From Cryptomeria japonica (taxonomy: Eukaryota > Streptophyta > Pinopsida > Cupressales > Cupressaceae), in NCBI RefSeq assembly GCF_030272615.1, contig NC_081412.1, positions 106,022,296 through 106,086,295 of the forward strand: DNA of 64,000 nt. The letters are read 5' to 3'. Shown here piece after piece: positions 11,463 through 22,785 of the stretch. Within the stretch, counting starts at the first letter, position 1. Each line of letters starts with the position of its first letter. Under the pieces are notes generated by a model. That model did not search any database. It was not told the DNA's origin and worked only from the letters and a program-made list of their open reading frames with translations. Both the position numbers and the translations under genes were made by a program.

Positions 11463-11801
11463 AAAGGGGGAGAATAGTATCAAAGTATCAAAGGGGGAGT
11501 GTAGTATACAGGGGGAGTATACCGAGCAGAACAAAGTATCCAAATGCACAGTTGAATTTGATAGGGAAGCAGTGAACCCAGTAGTGACAACTGAGCAGTA
11601 AACATAGAACATTGATCACCAAGCATGCAAAGTCAGAGTTATGTATAGTATATTGATAAGGGGAGTATATCTCAATATACTATTTCATTGACAAATGTAT
11701 ATACTGTCTGTTTAGTCAAATTTTGTAAGTATACATATTTTTGAGTTATGACTTTGAAAGAAGTTTTGTCAAACATCTCAACTAATGTCAAAAGGGGAGA
11801 T
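11463..11801 (+). promoter_or_regulatory. Cluster of polypurine tracts, element A
   Basis: After the ORF2 stop there are repeated purine runs: AAAAAGGGGGAGAATAG, AAAGGGGGAGTGTAG, CAGGGGGAGTATAC, AAGGGGAGTATATC and finally AAAAGGGGAGAT immediately before the 3' LTR. The last one should prime plus-strand DNA synthesis. Multiple polypurine tracts at this place are described for the Sirevirus group of Ty1/copia elements, and the copia elements of this window show the same layout. Confidence 0.75.
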
Positions 11802-12984
11802 TGTTCCTACTTACTAAGTTGCCATTAGTTTTATGTCCAAAGTCATTCTATATACTCTAGTTAGTTACTACTACTGAAATATTCAGTCGGTATGCACAAT
11901 GCAGTCAGTTATAGAAGAAAGTAGTCACAGGGCCTAGTATACACCGAGCTATCTACCGAGTAACACTCTATGTCTACCAAGCAGAAATAATGATATACCG
12001 AGTTGATATACACCAAGTGAAACATGTTACTAGATTCATTGAACCTAGACACACATGTGGAAACGTGTTACAAGATTGAGGAACAAAGAACCGTTATCAC
12101 ATTGCAAATTGCACTCAAGGATTGTGTATGATTTTGAGGTCACCTATCCAATGAAATATTTTGTATGGTTATTCATTCGATAAATCATGTTTGTAAGATC
12201 GAAGCAATGAACTAGATCACCGACATAAGAGATCTATTTATACAGTATGAATTGGGATCAAAGAGATATATAGAGGTATGTGTGCATGAGTGTGAAGACA
12301 GACATATGTGAAAAGCACAATCATGGGAAAGCACTGAGTGTTATGACTGTTACAGAGACACAGAGGTCACCGAGAAGGATTTCAAAGAACAGTCAAGGAA
12401 TAGAGTAAATAGAAGGGTTTACCGAGTTACTATATGGGTTACCGAGGTATGCTATAAGCAAGGTAATCTCATTTTGAGCACATAGAATCTGCTATAACAT
12501 TTCAGATGTGATGTTGCAGATATTTGTAATATTTTGAGTTGTAAGAGAAACCTTTAACAGGGTAAAAGACTCTAACAAATTCTATAAATTGTAAAGCCTT
12601 TAACCAGGTGCAGCATTTAGAATAAGTGTTGTAAAATCCTTTAGCAAGGTAGATCTAACGATCTTGATACTCCTAACAGGGTAAGCTATCAAAAATAGCT
12701 AAACATGTAGCTCTAACCGAGCACCCTTTATTATTGCAGTAGTGAAGTTGTGGGTGCCATCCCCACCACAGTTTTTCTCTCTAACCAAGAGTTTCTGTGT
12801 AACCAAAATATATATGTTATGGAGTGAATCATGTATGATTGTTATTTATTTGTTTTAGCTTTATGTTATGTTACAGTAGTCTTTGGTTTATGTATAATAG
12901 TAAAGTTATTGTTCAAGAAAGGATTTAAAGTACTGATTCACCCATCCCCTCTCAATATATTAGCTTTCCATATTGGGCCTAACA
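11802..12984 (+). repeat. Element A 3' LTR
   Basis: It begins TGTTCCTACTTAC and ends GGGCCTAACA, and is collinear with 3488-4683. The AACTT just after it is the target duplication. Confidence 0.9.
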
Positions 12985-13452
12985 AACTTAACCATGGCAA
13001 TACCAGTTAAACACAGTAAGACTTCAGATGTCTAAACCAGTAAAATTGAATACTTCAAATATCATTCAACACTTGATAACTACTTCACCAATATACATAT
13101 GCATGTGTTGTATCAGTAATACCATAACCATTAGCTCTACATGCATAATCACCTAAACAAATAATACTCAATCATCATGTGAAAAATGCACAACTCATGA
13201 CACACAGATTTTTCACATGGAAACCCAAAAGGGAAAAACCACAGTGGGGTTGAATACCCACAATCTTGTTTTTGAATTCTTTTGAAGCTCACTCTGTTAG
13301 GAGCCTAGTCCAGTTAAATACTTTACAATAAGGTTCTGTTAGGAACCGATCCTCTTAAAGATCACCCAGTTAAGGGATGGCTATATACCCTTTTAAAGGT
13401 TGAAACCTTGTTAAAGGTTACCTTGCTAGAGGATTTGAAGAACTCAATGATC
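12985..13452 (-). repeat. copia-1 3' LTR, middle piece
   Basis: It continues the copia-1 LTR exactly where 3487 left off and matches about 20354-20822. It carries the hairpin block (about 13202-13262) on the minus strand. It ends with TGATC, the target duplication of the next solo LTR. Confidence 0.88.
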
Positions 13453-14975
13453 TGTTAGCATTTGGCATTATAACAGACAATGAAAGATTGTTGGTATTTC
13501 AATAAGGATATTGAGAAGGTTGTTGATGATTATGGATATAACTGATTAAGGATGTTTAATGTCTTGATATTATTATTTTGTCATTGATGTCAAGAAATTG
13601 ATTTTCTAATTCAGTATGATGTTGCCATATCTTGAGAAGTATGATTTGAAGAGTATAAAGATGTCGGTAAAAGACACAGAAAGATTATGATGAATAAGAG
13701 GATGAATAAGGTATTCAAAGGGCAACTATTACCAAGTCAGACAATGATGAGATCATGATGTTTAGATTGTTTTGACATCATACATATGTTGTAAATTGTA
13801 AGGTTAATACTATACTATGTTACCAAGTAAAGAACCTAGTCGGTAAACCCTAAGGTTATCGCTATCGGTTAATGAAGGCAGAATGTCTATCGAGTGAAGT
13901 TTAGTATTTACCGAGTTGTAACTAAGTTGTAACCAAGCTGTAATAGAATGCATTAAATGTTTACATGCATTATTTAATGAAGGAAGGTGATGAGCTGGAA
14001 CTGATTAAATAATTGGTATGTCGTAAATAAAGTTTGTTAAGAACCTATGGCAATGGAAGATCAGCAGGAAGATCTACAGTTCAAATTAAACCGCAATACC
14101 CTAGCACAAGTTCCAAGAAATATATACAAGTTCCAAGGCAAGGTAAAACATTTTTCAGATCGAAAGATGCATTGAACCTGGTCAAGCACAAAGATCTAAT
14201 GGCTATGATTGATCCTGGGAAAAGTGATCAAGGAGATTAAGCGGTTAGCTAATTGTTTATAAATAGGGAACTATTGATAAACAATGTATGCGGGCAAATG
14301 TATGCACAGGGATGCTACATAGTGATTACCGAGCATAGAAGCTTGAAGACCTGTTTGAATAACAGAGTATAGAAGCCCAGCAGATGGGTAAGATTAGTTC
14401 TATGTCTAGATCGTATTGAGCAAATAAGAATCTGCTTTAGCATTTTATATGTGAAGTTGCAGATAGATTTTTATTACTGTTATTTTGTGAAAGTGATAGA
14501 AAATCTCTTAACTGAGTGGACTTAACAGTCTTATTTGTAAAACCCTCTAGCAAGGTGACATTCTGATTGAGTGTTTGAAATCCTTTGACAAGGTCACTTC
14601 TAACAAGGTGAAGATCCTAATAGATCTGAGGGAAATCCCTTAACCGGGTCACATCTAGCAATGTGTTTGTAATCTTTAACAGGATTTTCTTTTAACCGAG
14701 CATACTCTAGAAGAGTATATTTCTTAGTGGGTCCAAAATCCCACAGTGGTTTTTCCCTATTTGGGTTTCCACGTTAAATCTGGTGTTATGAGGTTTATGA
14801 TGTTTATATGCTTTTGAGTTTGTATGTTTAGCAGTTTTGGTTATATTACTAAAGTATATGTTACCAAGGTTGAATCTAATGTTTTTATGGAAGATTAAGT
14901 TTGTATGATTGACCCCCCCCCCTCTCATCTTGTTGGCTATTAGATCTGTACTTATATTAAGTATCGGAACTATCA
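13453..14975 (+). mobile_element. Second solo LTR-A, inside the copia-1 3' LTR
   Basis: This 1,523-bp block from TGTTAGCATTTGGC to CGGAACTATCA is flanked by exact TGATC duplications (13448-13452 and 14976-14980). The intact copia-1 LTR has the empty site AACTCAATGATCTTGAGTCA near 20812-20831. It matches 6717-8231 throughout, with the TATA box at 14258-14265 and a longer C run near the end. Short readings inside it are not genes. Confidence 0.93.
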
Positions 14976-14980
14976 TGATC

Positions 14981-15822
14981 TTGAGTCACCTGGTTAGAGG
15001 ATTTACAATAAGCCTATTAAAGCTACGTGATAAAGGGATTTTTCAATTGTTAAAATGGTTAGAAGACAGCAGGTAAAGCTTTGATCTGATAATAGCACTA
15101 TATGCTAAGGCAGATCCTTTTCAGTTCCTCTACTCTCCAATCACACTCTGTAGTTTTCCACTCTCTAGTCCGGCAAGTATCTCATCACTTGAATACAAAC
15201 ACAATATTTTCCAACACTTACAATATCAAAAATCATCAACCTTATAGACAACAATTAGGTTGGTAGCATAAACCCTAAACACTTTAGGTTTACAATCACA
15301 AGCGGTCCAATCCTGACCGTTCAAACACTTTTCATAGAATAAAACAATCTCAAACAAATCACAAGTCATTTTGCATCATCCATTCTTCACCGCATATAGA
15401 AATCAGTAACCCATCACGCTCTCTTCACATACCGCTAAGAAGAATGTTTATTCCTGAGGTAGACATTTAATTCAATCGATATTCACATGCAAGATCCTTA
15501 AGGAAATCCTTCACGTGCACAAAACTGACATGGCATCTCGAGCTCGTCCTTATTTCTTAGCTAACTCATCACATAGTATCACCAGTTGCATCACACAAGC
15601 TAGATTTCCAAACCGGAAACCCTAGAGCTGAGACTACCAACCGGTAGTCACACTTAGTGAAACCCTGACACTGGTTCACTACATCTCTTCATACCAGTTC
15701 TCCAACTTGAACATTAATAACAACTTCTTCGAATCTTCATATCGGTTCACCTGTACTTATTGACATCAATGACAACATACATTATCATCATAATCATCAT
15801 ATCGACTCATCATATGCCAACA
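14981..15822 (-). repeat. copia-1 3' LTR, right piece
   Basis: It resumes the copia-1 LTR after the solo insertion and ends CATATGCCAACA, which on the minus strand is the 5' tip TGTTGGCATATG. It matches about 20833-21672. Confidence 0.9.
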
Positions 15823-16000
15823 ATCTTCCCCTTTGTCATTGATGGAAATACTTAGTGTAGCGTTGCAACTATAACATATATCTTCATCATCAGATATCTT
15901 CTCCCATATCATACATTATCAAATATCTTCTTCCCCTTTGACAGCAATGCCAAAGTGGAGGCACAAGCTTCTATTCTCCACTACGTTGCTTCCCCTATGG
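15823..16000 (-). promoter_or_regulatory. Polypurine tracts of copia-1
   Basis: On the minus strand the terminal tract (15823-15838, TGACAAAGGGGAAGAT) abuts the LTR. Further GGGGAAG runs lie at about 15930-15940 and 15989-15997. Repeated tracts here are the same feature seen in elements A, B and copia-2. Confidence 0.7.
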
Positions 16001-16073
16001 AGTAGCATCCTTCAACACATCAACCTTGTAATATTTTTCACTGTAGTACCTGACTGATGTGGAGCACAAAACT

Positions 16074-17590
16074 TTAGTTTACTTCATGAAGGGGCAGAAC
16101 CCCTAATTCACCTCTCAAATAGGTAAATGCAGTCTTTGGTAAGGGCTTAGTGAATATGTCTGCTAGCCGCTCCTTACTAGAAACATGTTGTAATACAACC
16201 TCTCTATTTTGAACCTTCTCTCTCAAGAAATGATACTTGAGCTCAATGTGCTTAGTTCTAGCATGCAATATCGGATTCTTGGAAATATTGATTGCACTTG
16301 TGTTGTCACAAAATATACTCACCGGTTCAGATATAGGTACTTTGAAACCATCCAATACATGTTTCATCCACATTGCCTAAGTGTAGCTCATAAATGCTAC
16401 CACATACTCCACTTCAGTTGTAGACTAAGAAGTACAGTTCTTCTTTTTACTTGTCCATGAGACTAGTCTTCCACCAAGAAAGAACACTCCATCGATTGTG
16501 CTCTTCTGGTCATCGACGTTACCTCCCCAATCTGTATCGGTATATACTTTGAGATTAAAATCACCATTGTATACCACAATCCATAATCAATTGTTCTTTT
16601 CAGGTATCTAAGAATCCTCTTGACTACTACCAAGTGGGATTTTTTTGGACTTTTCTGAAAACGGGCCACAATGCCTCCTGCATGAGCAATATCTGGTCTA
16701 TTGTGTACCACATCGTGCAACTTACCGATCATTAACTAATACTCCTTCTCATTCACCAACACTGAATCATCTTCCTTAGTCAATTTACATCCGGTCACCA
16801 TCAGTGTACCAACCGGTTCTCCATTCCAAAGGTCTTCAATACCTCTTTGACATACTTAGACTGGGTAATAAAGATACCCTCTTTCATTTGTTGAATTTGT
16901 AAACCAATGAATAACTTTATCTCTCCAATCAGAGACATCTCAAATTCTTTCTTCATTCATCTGCAAATGCATGGCTCATTTCATCATCTCCTCCAAAGAT
17001 TATGTCATCTACAAATACTTCACAGATCAGAATCTGATCACCTTTAGATTTCAGGTAGATGTTGCTATCCTCACTTATTTTCTAAAATCCTATCTTCACA
17101 AGATGAGAGTGTAATCATTCATACCATGCCCTTGGTGCTTGTTTCAATCCATACAAGGCCTTTTGTAATCTACACACTATGTTACTATCTTCTGATAAGG
17201 CAAATCCATCTAGTTGCTCAATATACACTTCTTCTTCTAGGATTCCATTCAAGAACGCAGACTTCACATCCATCTGGTATACCTTGAATCCCTTAAATGC
17301 TACAAATGCAAGTAGCATTCAAACACCTTCCAGTCTAGCCACTGGGGCAAAGGTTTCTCCATAGTCTTCTCCTTCTTCCTGAGCATGTCTCTTGCATACA
17401 AGTCTTGCCTTGTTCCTTACAACTATGCCTTCTTCATTCATCTTATTCCTAAAGACCCTTTTGGTACCTATGGCATTCTTGTTTTTTGGTCTGGGTACCA
17501 AAGACCATGTTGCATTCTTTTCTATCTAATCTAGCTCCTCTTCCATTGCCTTAATCCAGTCTTCATTTGTAAGTGCCTCTCTAGTAGTCT
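16074..17590 (-). pseudogene. copia-1 reverse transcriptase and RNase H
   Basis: On the minus strand the RT begins near 17501 (PRPKNKNAIGTKRVFRNK), then [12 protein letters not shown] and [13 protein letters not shown] (17318-17115), then the active-site core FVDDIIFGG near 16990-17010. RNase H follows: RPDIAHAGGIVARFQ (16732-16463), then FCDNTSAI, ARTKHIELKYHFLREKV and DIFTKPLPK (16373-16074). This order places RT after integrase, as in Ty1/copia. Stops and frameshifts break it into at least five pieces, so no enzyme can be made. Confidence 0.88.
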
Positions 17591-17621
17591 TAGGCTCAAA
17601 TTCAAAAATCATGCAAGAGTT

Positions 17622-19130
17622 TTATTTTACCTTTCTTCTTGTGAGTATCCCTGCATCTTTATCTCCTATAATCTTCTTTGGATCATTATGTAATTTCACA
17701 TATCTAGGCATGACTCTAGTTGGTTCTGCTTGCTTTTCCTCTTCTTCTTCTTCTCCATCTTCTTCTTCACCTACTACAGCTTCTACCGGTACAAGAACAC
17801 TGAGGTCTTTGCTTGTTTCTTTCTTAACCAGTTCTGAGAAGCTTACACCCTGTTCATCTTCCACTTTCTCTTTGCATGTTTCCTTAGGCTTCTCAGGGAA
17901 TTCATCAACCCTAACATTGATACTCTCAAAAAAAAAATTTCCTATTGTTGTATCACTTGAGAGCTTTGCTCTTAGTGGAATATTCCAAAAATATTCCTTC
18001 ATCACATTTAGCATCAAACTTTCTCATATGCTCACCTCTCTTGATATAACACTTACTGCCAAATACTTTAAAATAGCTCACAGTGGGAGTCTTCCCGATC
18101 CAATACTCATAAGGGGTTTTAACTTTACCTTTCTTGATGAGTACCCAGTTCATAGTATAGACTACAGTGCTCACCACTTCTCTCCAAAAAGTGTCAACAA
18201 CCTTTCCTTGGATCAGCATTGTTTTGGCCACTTCAACTATAGTCTTGTTATTTGTTTCTACTCAGCCATTCTATTGTGGTGTCCTTGGGAAAGACAACTG
18301 CCTCTTGATACCTTTATCTTCACAGTACTTGTTGAATTCATCAGAAGTGAATTCACCTCCTTGATCAGTTCTTAGACATTTTATCCTTTGACCACTTTCC
18401 TTCTCTACTAATGCTCTAAAGGCTTTGAACTTTCCAAACGCCTCAGACTTATCTTTCAAGAATGTGACCCATATCATTCTTGAGCAGTCATCAGTAAGAA
18501 TCATGAAATACCTATCTCCCTGAATACTTCTAGTTTTTATTAGACCACATAGATCGGTATGCACAAGATCAAGTAAGTTCTCTGCTGAAAAAGACCTACC
18601 TTTGAAATTTGAGGAAGACATCTTCCCAAGTTGACATTCTCTACACAAATAATTCTCCGATTTGTTTAGCAAAGGCAATCCTCTTACTGCCTTGATCTTA
18701 CTAGCTTTTACAATATTATCAAAATTCATATGACAAAGTCTCCTATGCCATATCCAACTCTCATCAAACTTCACCATCAGACACTGACTAATCTTGGTAT
18801 TCAACTAAAATAAGTTACCTCTGGTCTTCTTACCGGTAGCAATAAGTTCACCACTCTTTCCAATTATAATACAGACTCCACCTTTGAACTCCAGAATGAG
18901 TCCTTTTTCATTTAGCTGAGCAACACTTAAAAGGTTATGCTTAAGACCTTCTACCCAGTAGACATCATCCACACTGCTCTTTCCATTCAGTGAGATGGAT
19001 CCTTTACCTTTTACCAAGCATGGTTCATCATTGCCAAAATGGACAACACCTCCATCATATTCTTCCAGAGATAGAAACTTTCTCCGATCACCAGTCATGT
19101 GGTGAGAACACCCGCTATCAATAATCCACT
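17622..19130 (-). pseudogene. copia-1 protease and integrase
   Basis: On the minus strand the aspartic protease motif IDSGCSHHMTGDRRKF lies at about 19070-19115, followed by a beta-rich protease body (19098-18805). The integrase has the zinc-binding HRRLCHMNF...CRECQLGK and the catalytic aspartates in HTDLCG and RTDQGGEF (18804-18271). The reading continues after TAG and TGA stops to VVSTVVYTMN and FGSKCYIKR (18231-17953), then an acidic E-rich linker (17760-17700). It processes Gag-Pol and inserts DNA in intact relatives; this copy is broken. Confidence 0.88.
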
Positions 19131-19227
19131 CATTAGAGTTTTCAATGCGAGAGACAAGGGCTTTCTTTTCAGACCTTTCTTCCTTTACAGCTACAAATAC
19201 TATGTCTTCATTCTCTTCATCCTCAGA

Positions 19228-20102
19228 TTATTCATTAGTGGCACCTTCATCCACTGCAACAAGACAATTTTGCTTACCTCCTCCTTTATACTTTCTAAAC
19301 CTCTCTAGTTTATCCTTATCGTCATTGTTAGGATAGTTAATAGCTATATGTCCTATCTTATTACAGGAAAAACATTTTAAAGGAAGCTTACCTTTGTATT
19401 TTATGGTGCCTTTTGGAAGTCTCTTGGCAAGAAGAGCTTCAAACTCCATCAGAATCTTTTCATGATCCATACCTCTGCTCTGCATGGATTCATAACTTGT
19501 ACTTACTTCTTTTCCTTCTCTGGTTGGTGCAATAGATGCTCTAAAGCTAACTCAGTCTTCTAAACACTGCCATCATAGTTATTCAACTCATATGTTTTCA
19601 ACTTTGCAATGATAGAGTCTAAGGATACCTTGGTTTTGTCGATAGACCTTAGCTCTTGGATAGCAGTAACTCTGATTGCATAGACCGGTAACAATGATCT
19701 CAAAACTTTACTAACAATGCTGGCATCATCAATTGTTCCACCAGTGCTCTTGATGTCTCCAATCACAGTCTTGATCCTTATGCCATATTGTTGAATGGTC
19801 TCTCCTTCAACCATCCTCATGTCTTCAAATTTTCCTCTAAGGCTCTCTTCCTTAGCTTTCTTGGCATGTTCATCACCACCATAAATGGTTTCCAATATGT
19901 CCCATACATCCTTAGGAGTGTCCTTATCTTGTACATCAATAAACTTAATATCGGATAGACTACTAATAAGGGCTTCCATGACTTGCCCATTTTCTTGAAT
20001 CTCTCTTTTCTGATCATCGGTTAGAGTGCCAGTGGGGATTAAATAGGCATTCTCAACATAGCTCCGGTGTTGAGCACCCAAACTCTTGATATAAATCTTC
20101 AT
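19228..20102 (-). pseudogene. copia-1 Gag
   Basis: On the minus strand 20102-19560 encodes a 180-residue Gag core with WDILETIYGG and IVSKVLRSLLPVY, the pattern of the UBN2-type copia Gag family. After a TAG stop, 19485-19228 holds one zinc knuckle, CFSCNKIGHIAINY, whose last cysteine has become tyrosine. Start and end are approximate because the N-terminal part toward the primer site is degraded. Confidence 0.85.
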
Positions 20103-20218
20103 TTTGTCCTTCCATATTTTGAAGTTACTCTATTGAACTTAGGACCTTCCCTCTTCATCATTAAAGCAAGATCTTTTACCTGAAGCGGTTAATCTTATAT
20201 CACCGAGGATCTAGAGTT

Positions 20219-20230
20219 GCTCTGATACCA
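20219..20230 (-). promoter_or_regulatory. Primer binding site, copia-1
   Basis: GCTCTGATACCA on the plus strand is TGGTATCAGAGC on the minus strand, two bases inside the 5' LTR: the initiator-Met tRNA type. Confidence 0.9.
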
Positions 20231-20232
20231 AT

Positions 20233-21672
20233 TGATGAATAATGATGAACAATAAATACCCTAACTGGTACTGAGAGGGGGGGTGAATCATTATAAAGAA
20301 AAAATTCTCAACAACTTATCAAGTTAAAACAATGATAACCGGTTGTCTTCATCACTGAACTTAACCATGGCAATACTGGTTAAACACAGTAAGACTTCAG
20401 ATATCTAAACCAATAAAACTAAATACTTCAAATATCATTCAACACTTGATAACTACTTCACCAATATACATATGCATGTGTTGTATCAATAATACCATAA
20501 CCATTAGCTCTGCATGCATAATCACCTAAACAAAGAATACTCAATCATCACATGAAAAATGCACAACTCATGACACTGATTTTTTACGTGGAAACCCAAA
20601 AGGGAAAAACCATGGTGGGGATGAATACCCACAAGCTTGTTTTTGAACTCTTTTGAAGCTTGCTCTGTTAGGAGCCTAGTCCGGTTAAAGACTTTACAAT
20701 AAGGTTCTATTAGGAACTGATCCTGTTAAAGATCACCTGGTTAAGGGATGGCTATATGCCCTGTTAAAGGTTGAAACCCTGTTAAAGGTTACCTTGCTAG
20801 AGGATTTGAAGAACTCAATGATCTTGAGTCACCTGGATAGAGGATTTACAATAATCCTGTTAAAGTTACCTGGTAAAGGGATTTTCCTATTGTTGAAATG
20901 GTTAGAAGACAATAGGTAAAGCTCTAATCTGATAACAGCACTATATGCTAAGGCAGATCCTTTTCAGTTCCTCTACTCTGCAATCACACTTTATAGTTTT
21001 CTATTCACTGGTCTAGCAAGTATCTCATCACTTGGATACAAACACAACATTTGCCAACACTTACAATATCAAAACTCAAGGACCTTATAGACAACAATTA
21101 GGTCGGTAGCGTAAACCCTAAACCTTAAACACTTTAGGTTTACAATTACAAGCAATCCAATCCTAACTGTTTAAAAACTTTGCATAGAATAAAACAATCT
21201 CAAACAGATCACAAGTCATTCTACATCATCCATTCTTCACTGCACATAGAAATCAGTAACCCATCACGCTCTCTTCACATACCGCTAAGAAGAATGTTTA
21301 TTCCTTAGGTAGACATTTAATGCAATTGATCTTCACATGCAATATCCTCAAGTAAATCCTTCACATGCACAATACTGACATGGCATCTCGATCTCATCCT
21401 TATTTCTTAGCTAACTCATCACATATTGTCACCAGTTGCATCACACAAGCTAGATTGCCAGACTGGAAACCCTAGAGTTGAGACTACCAACCGGTTGTCA
21501 CACTTAGTGAAACCCTGACACTGGTTCACTACATCTTTTCATACTGGTTCTCCAACTTGAACATCAATAACAACTTCTTCCAATCTTCATACTGGTTCAC
21601 CTGTACTTATTGACATCAATGACAACATACATTATCATCATAATCATCATACATGTTCATCATATGCCAACA
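20233..21672 (-). repeat. copia-1 5' LTR (intact)
   Basis: This 1,440-bp LTR runs on the minus strand from TGTTGGCATATG (21672) to CATTATTCATCA (20233). It contains the paired-hairpin block (about 20586-20633) and the run of G that is the C-rich block of the coding strand. It preserves both empty sites used by the insertions in the 3' LTR, which makes it a useful internal reference. Confidence 0.92.
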
Positions 21673-21922
21673 AAAATGTTCAATCATTCATTTATTAAAA
21701 CCTTTCATTCTTGACAGTGCTCACACATGTCTCTATTCCGGCAACTTTTTGAAGAAACTTGTGTCCTTCACAACTTTGGCTTGAAATAGACCTTATGTCG
21801 TTGATCTACGATCATTCAACAGTTATTAAATTTATTAAAAATAATTAATTATAGACTTATAGTTAATTAATTATAGAATTTAAAAAAATTAATTAGACAA
21901 TCCTCACGCGTGCCTGTATTCA
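21673..21922. repeat. Flank with one copy of a ~183-bp direct repeat
   Basis: The segment around 21744-21850 (ACTTTTTGAAG, then CTTATGTCGTTGATC and AATTATAGACTTATAG) recurs at 36039-36160 on the other side of gypsy-1. If gypsy-1 and one target copy are removed, the two become a direct repeat with a period of about 183 bp. No gene is visible. Confidence 0.65.
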
Positions 21923-22726
21923 TGGTGCAGTCACGGTTGGAGAGTCCTAAAAGAGAATAGTCTGGACCATGCAACAAGATTTACACAGCATAAATAACTC
22001 AACATGGAGGCAATGCAAAAACATACTATATTATATCATGAAAATCAGTTACAAACTATCGGCAACATGCGGGCTCACAAGATTCAGCTCACAGGCTTGA
22101 GTACAAAACATGTGTGTTATGCAGCATTTGGGCTCAAGCAAGAAGGTGAGCCAACTCCAAACCTCCTAACCTTAGGATTATCTTCTATTTTCTAACTACC
22201 TAATTATAAATGCTTAATTGCATTTATTTATATGATCAAGGGTGATCTGCATCAGCCGAAGGTGGAACAAATACCGATGAACAAAATGAAACATGTAAAA
22301 CAACAAGATCGGCCTTTGCCAAAGAGATCACCCTGAAAAACTCATAGAATGAAGTTTGGACCCAAGGGAAGGTCAGCCACACACCAAGGAACATTAAAAA
22401 CAATGAAATGAAGTTTCGTAGGCTACAGAAGTGATCTGCAAGATTTGCCAATAGCCAAAATAGGTCCAAGCAGTTTCGATGTTCTAAGCCAGAAAATTGT
22501 CTCAGATTTCAGAAGTGATAACTTGCTGAGAAATTATCCAAATGTCTCATGAACTTAGGATAAGGCAAATGAACATGTCCACAATCAAAATCTAGCTCTA
22601 CAAGATCTGGTGATCACATTCAAATAAACGTAGAATGAAATGCTAAAACTGCAAAACAGTAACAAACTGAAAAAAAATGTTTTGGTTGATGCATGATTGC
22701 CAAGAACCAGGGATGCTCCTGTATCA
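21923..22726 (-). repeat. gypsy-1 3' LTR
   Basis: It is collinear with 35222-36029, beginning TGGTGCAGTCACGG and ending CTCCTGTATCA on the plus strand. Small ORFs in it are LTR sequence in both copies and are not genes. Confidence 0.9.
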
Positions 22727-22785
22727 AACATCTGGGGTTGTTGAAAAAGTGAGTCCCTCACTTTTCTGTGGTCAAAGAAAAACCA

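Larger units (their letters stand above)
3488..12984 (+). mobile_element. Non-autonomous LTR retrotransposon, element A
   Basis: Two similar LTRs (3488-4683 and 11802-12984) face the same way and flank a primer site, ORF1, ORF2 and polypurine tracts. There is no protease, integrase, RT or RNase H motif in the internal region, so the element could not move on its own. The left flank AAATT (3483-3487) and right flank AACTT (12985-12989) are a target duplication with one mismatch. The undisturbed site is visible in the other copia-1 LTR near 20353-20366. A solo LTR-A (6717-8231) sits inside ORF2. About a dozen differences by eye in the first 170 bp of the two LTRs, mostly transitions, indicate considerable age. 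Confidence 0.85.
3357..21672 (-). mobile_element. Ty1/copia LTR retrotransposon copia-1, with nested insertions
   Basis: This is a minus-strand element with a 1.44-kb 5' LTR on the right (20233-21672), a primer site, gag, protease, integrase, RT and RNase H in copia order, polypurine tracts and a 3' LTR on the left. The 3' LTR is split into 3357-3487, 12985-13452 and 14981-15822 by two later insertions; the pieces sum to about the same length as the intact LTR. Flanks AAAAC (3352-3356) and AAAAT (21673-21677) look like a 5-bp target duplication with one change. The coding regions are full of stops and frameshifts, so it is inactive. Removing the inserts leaves about 7.3 kb. Confidence 0.9.

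Noticed and set aside
17611-18375. 254-codon plus-strand ORF rich in serine
   Set aside because: It lies exactly antisense to copia-1 integrase and linker; the S-rich run is the complement of the acidic E-rich linker.
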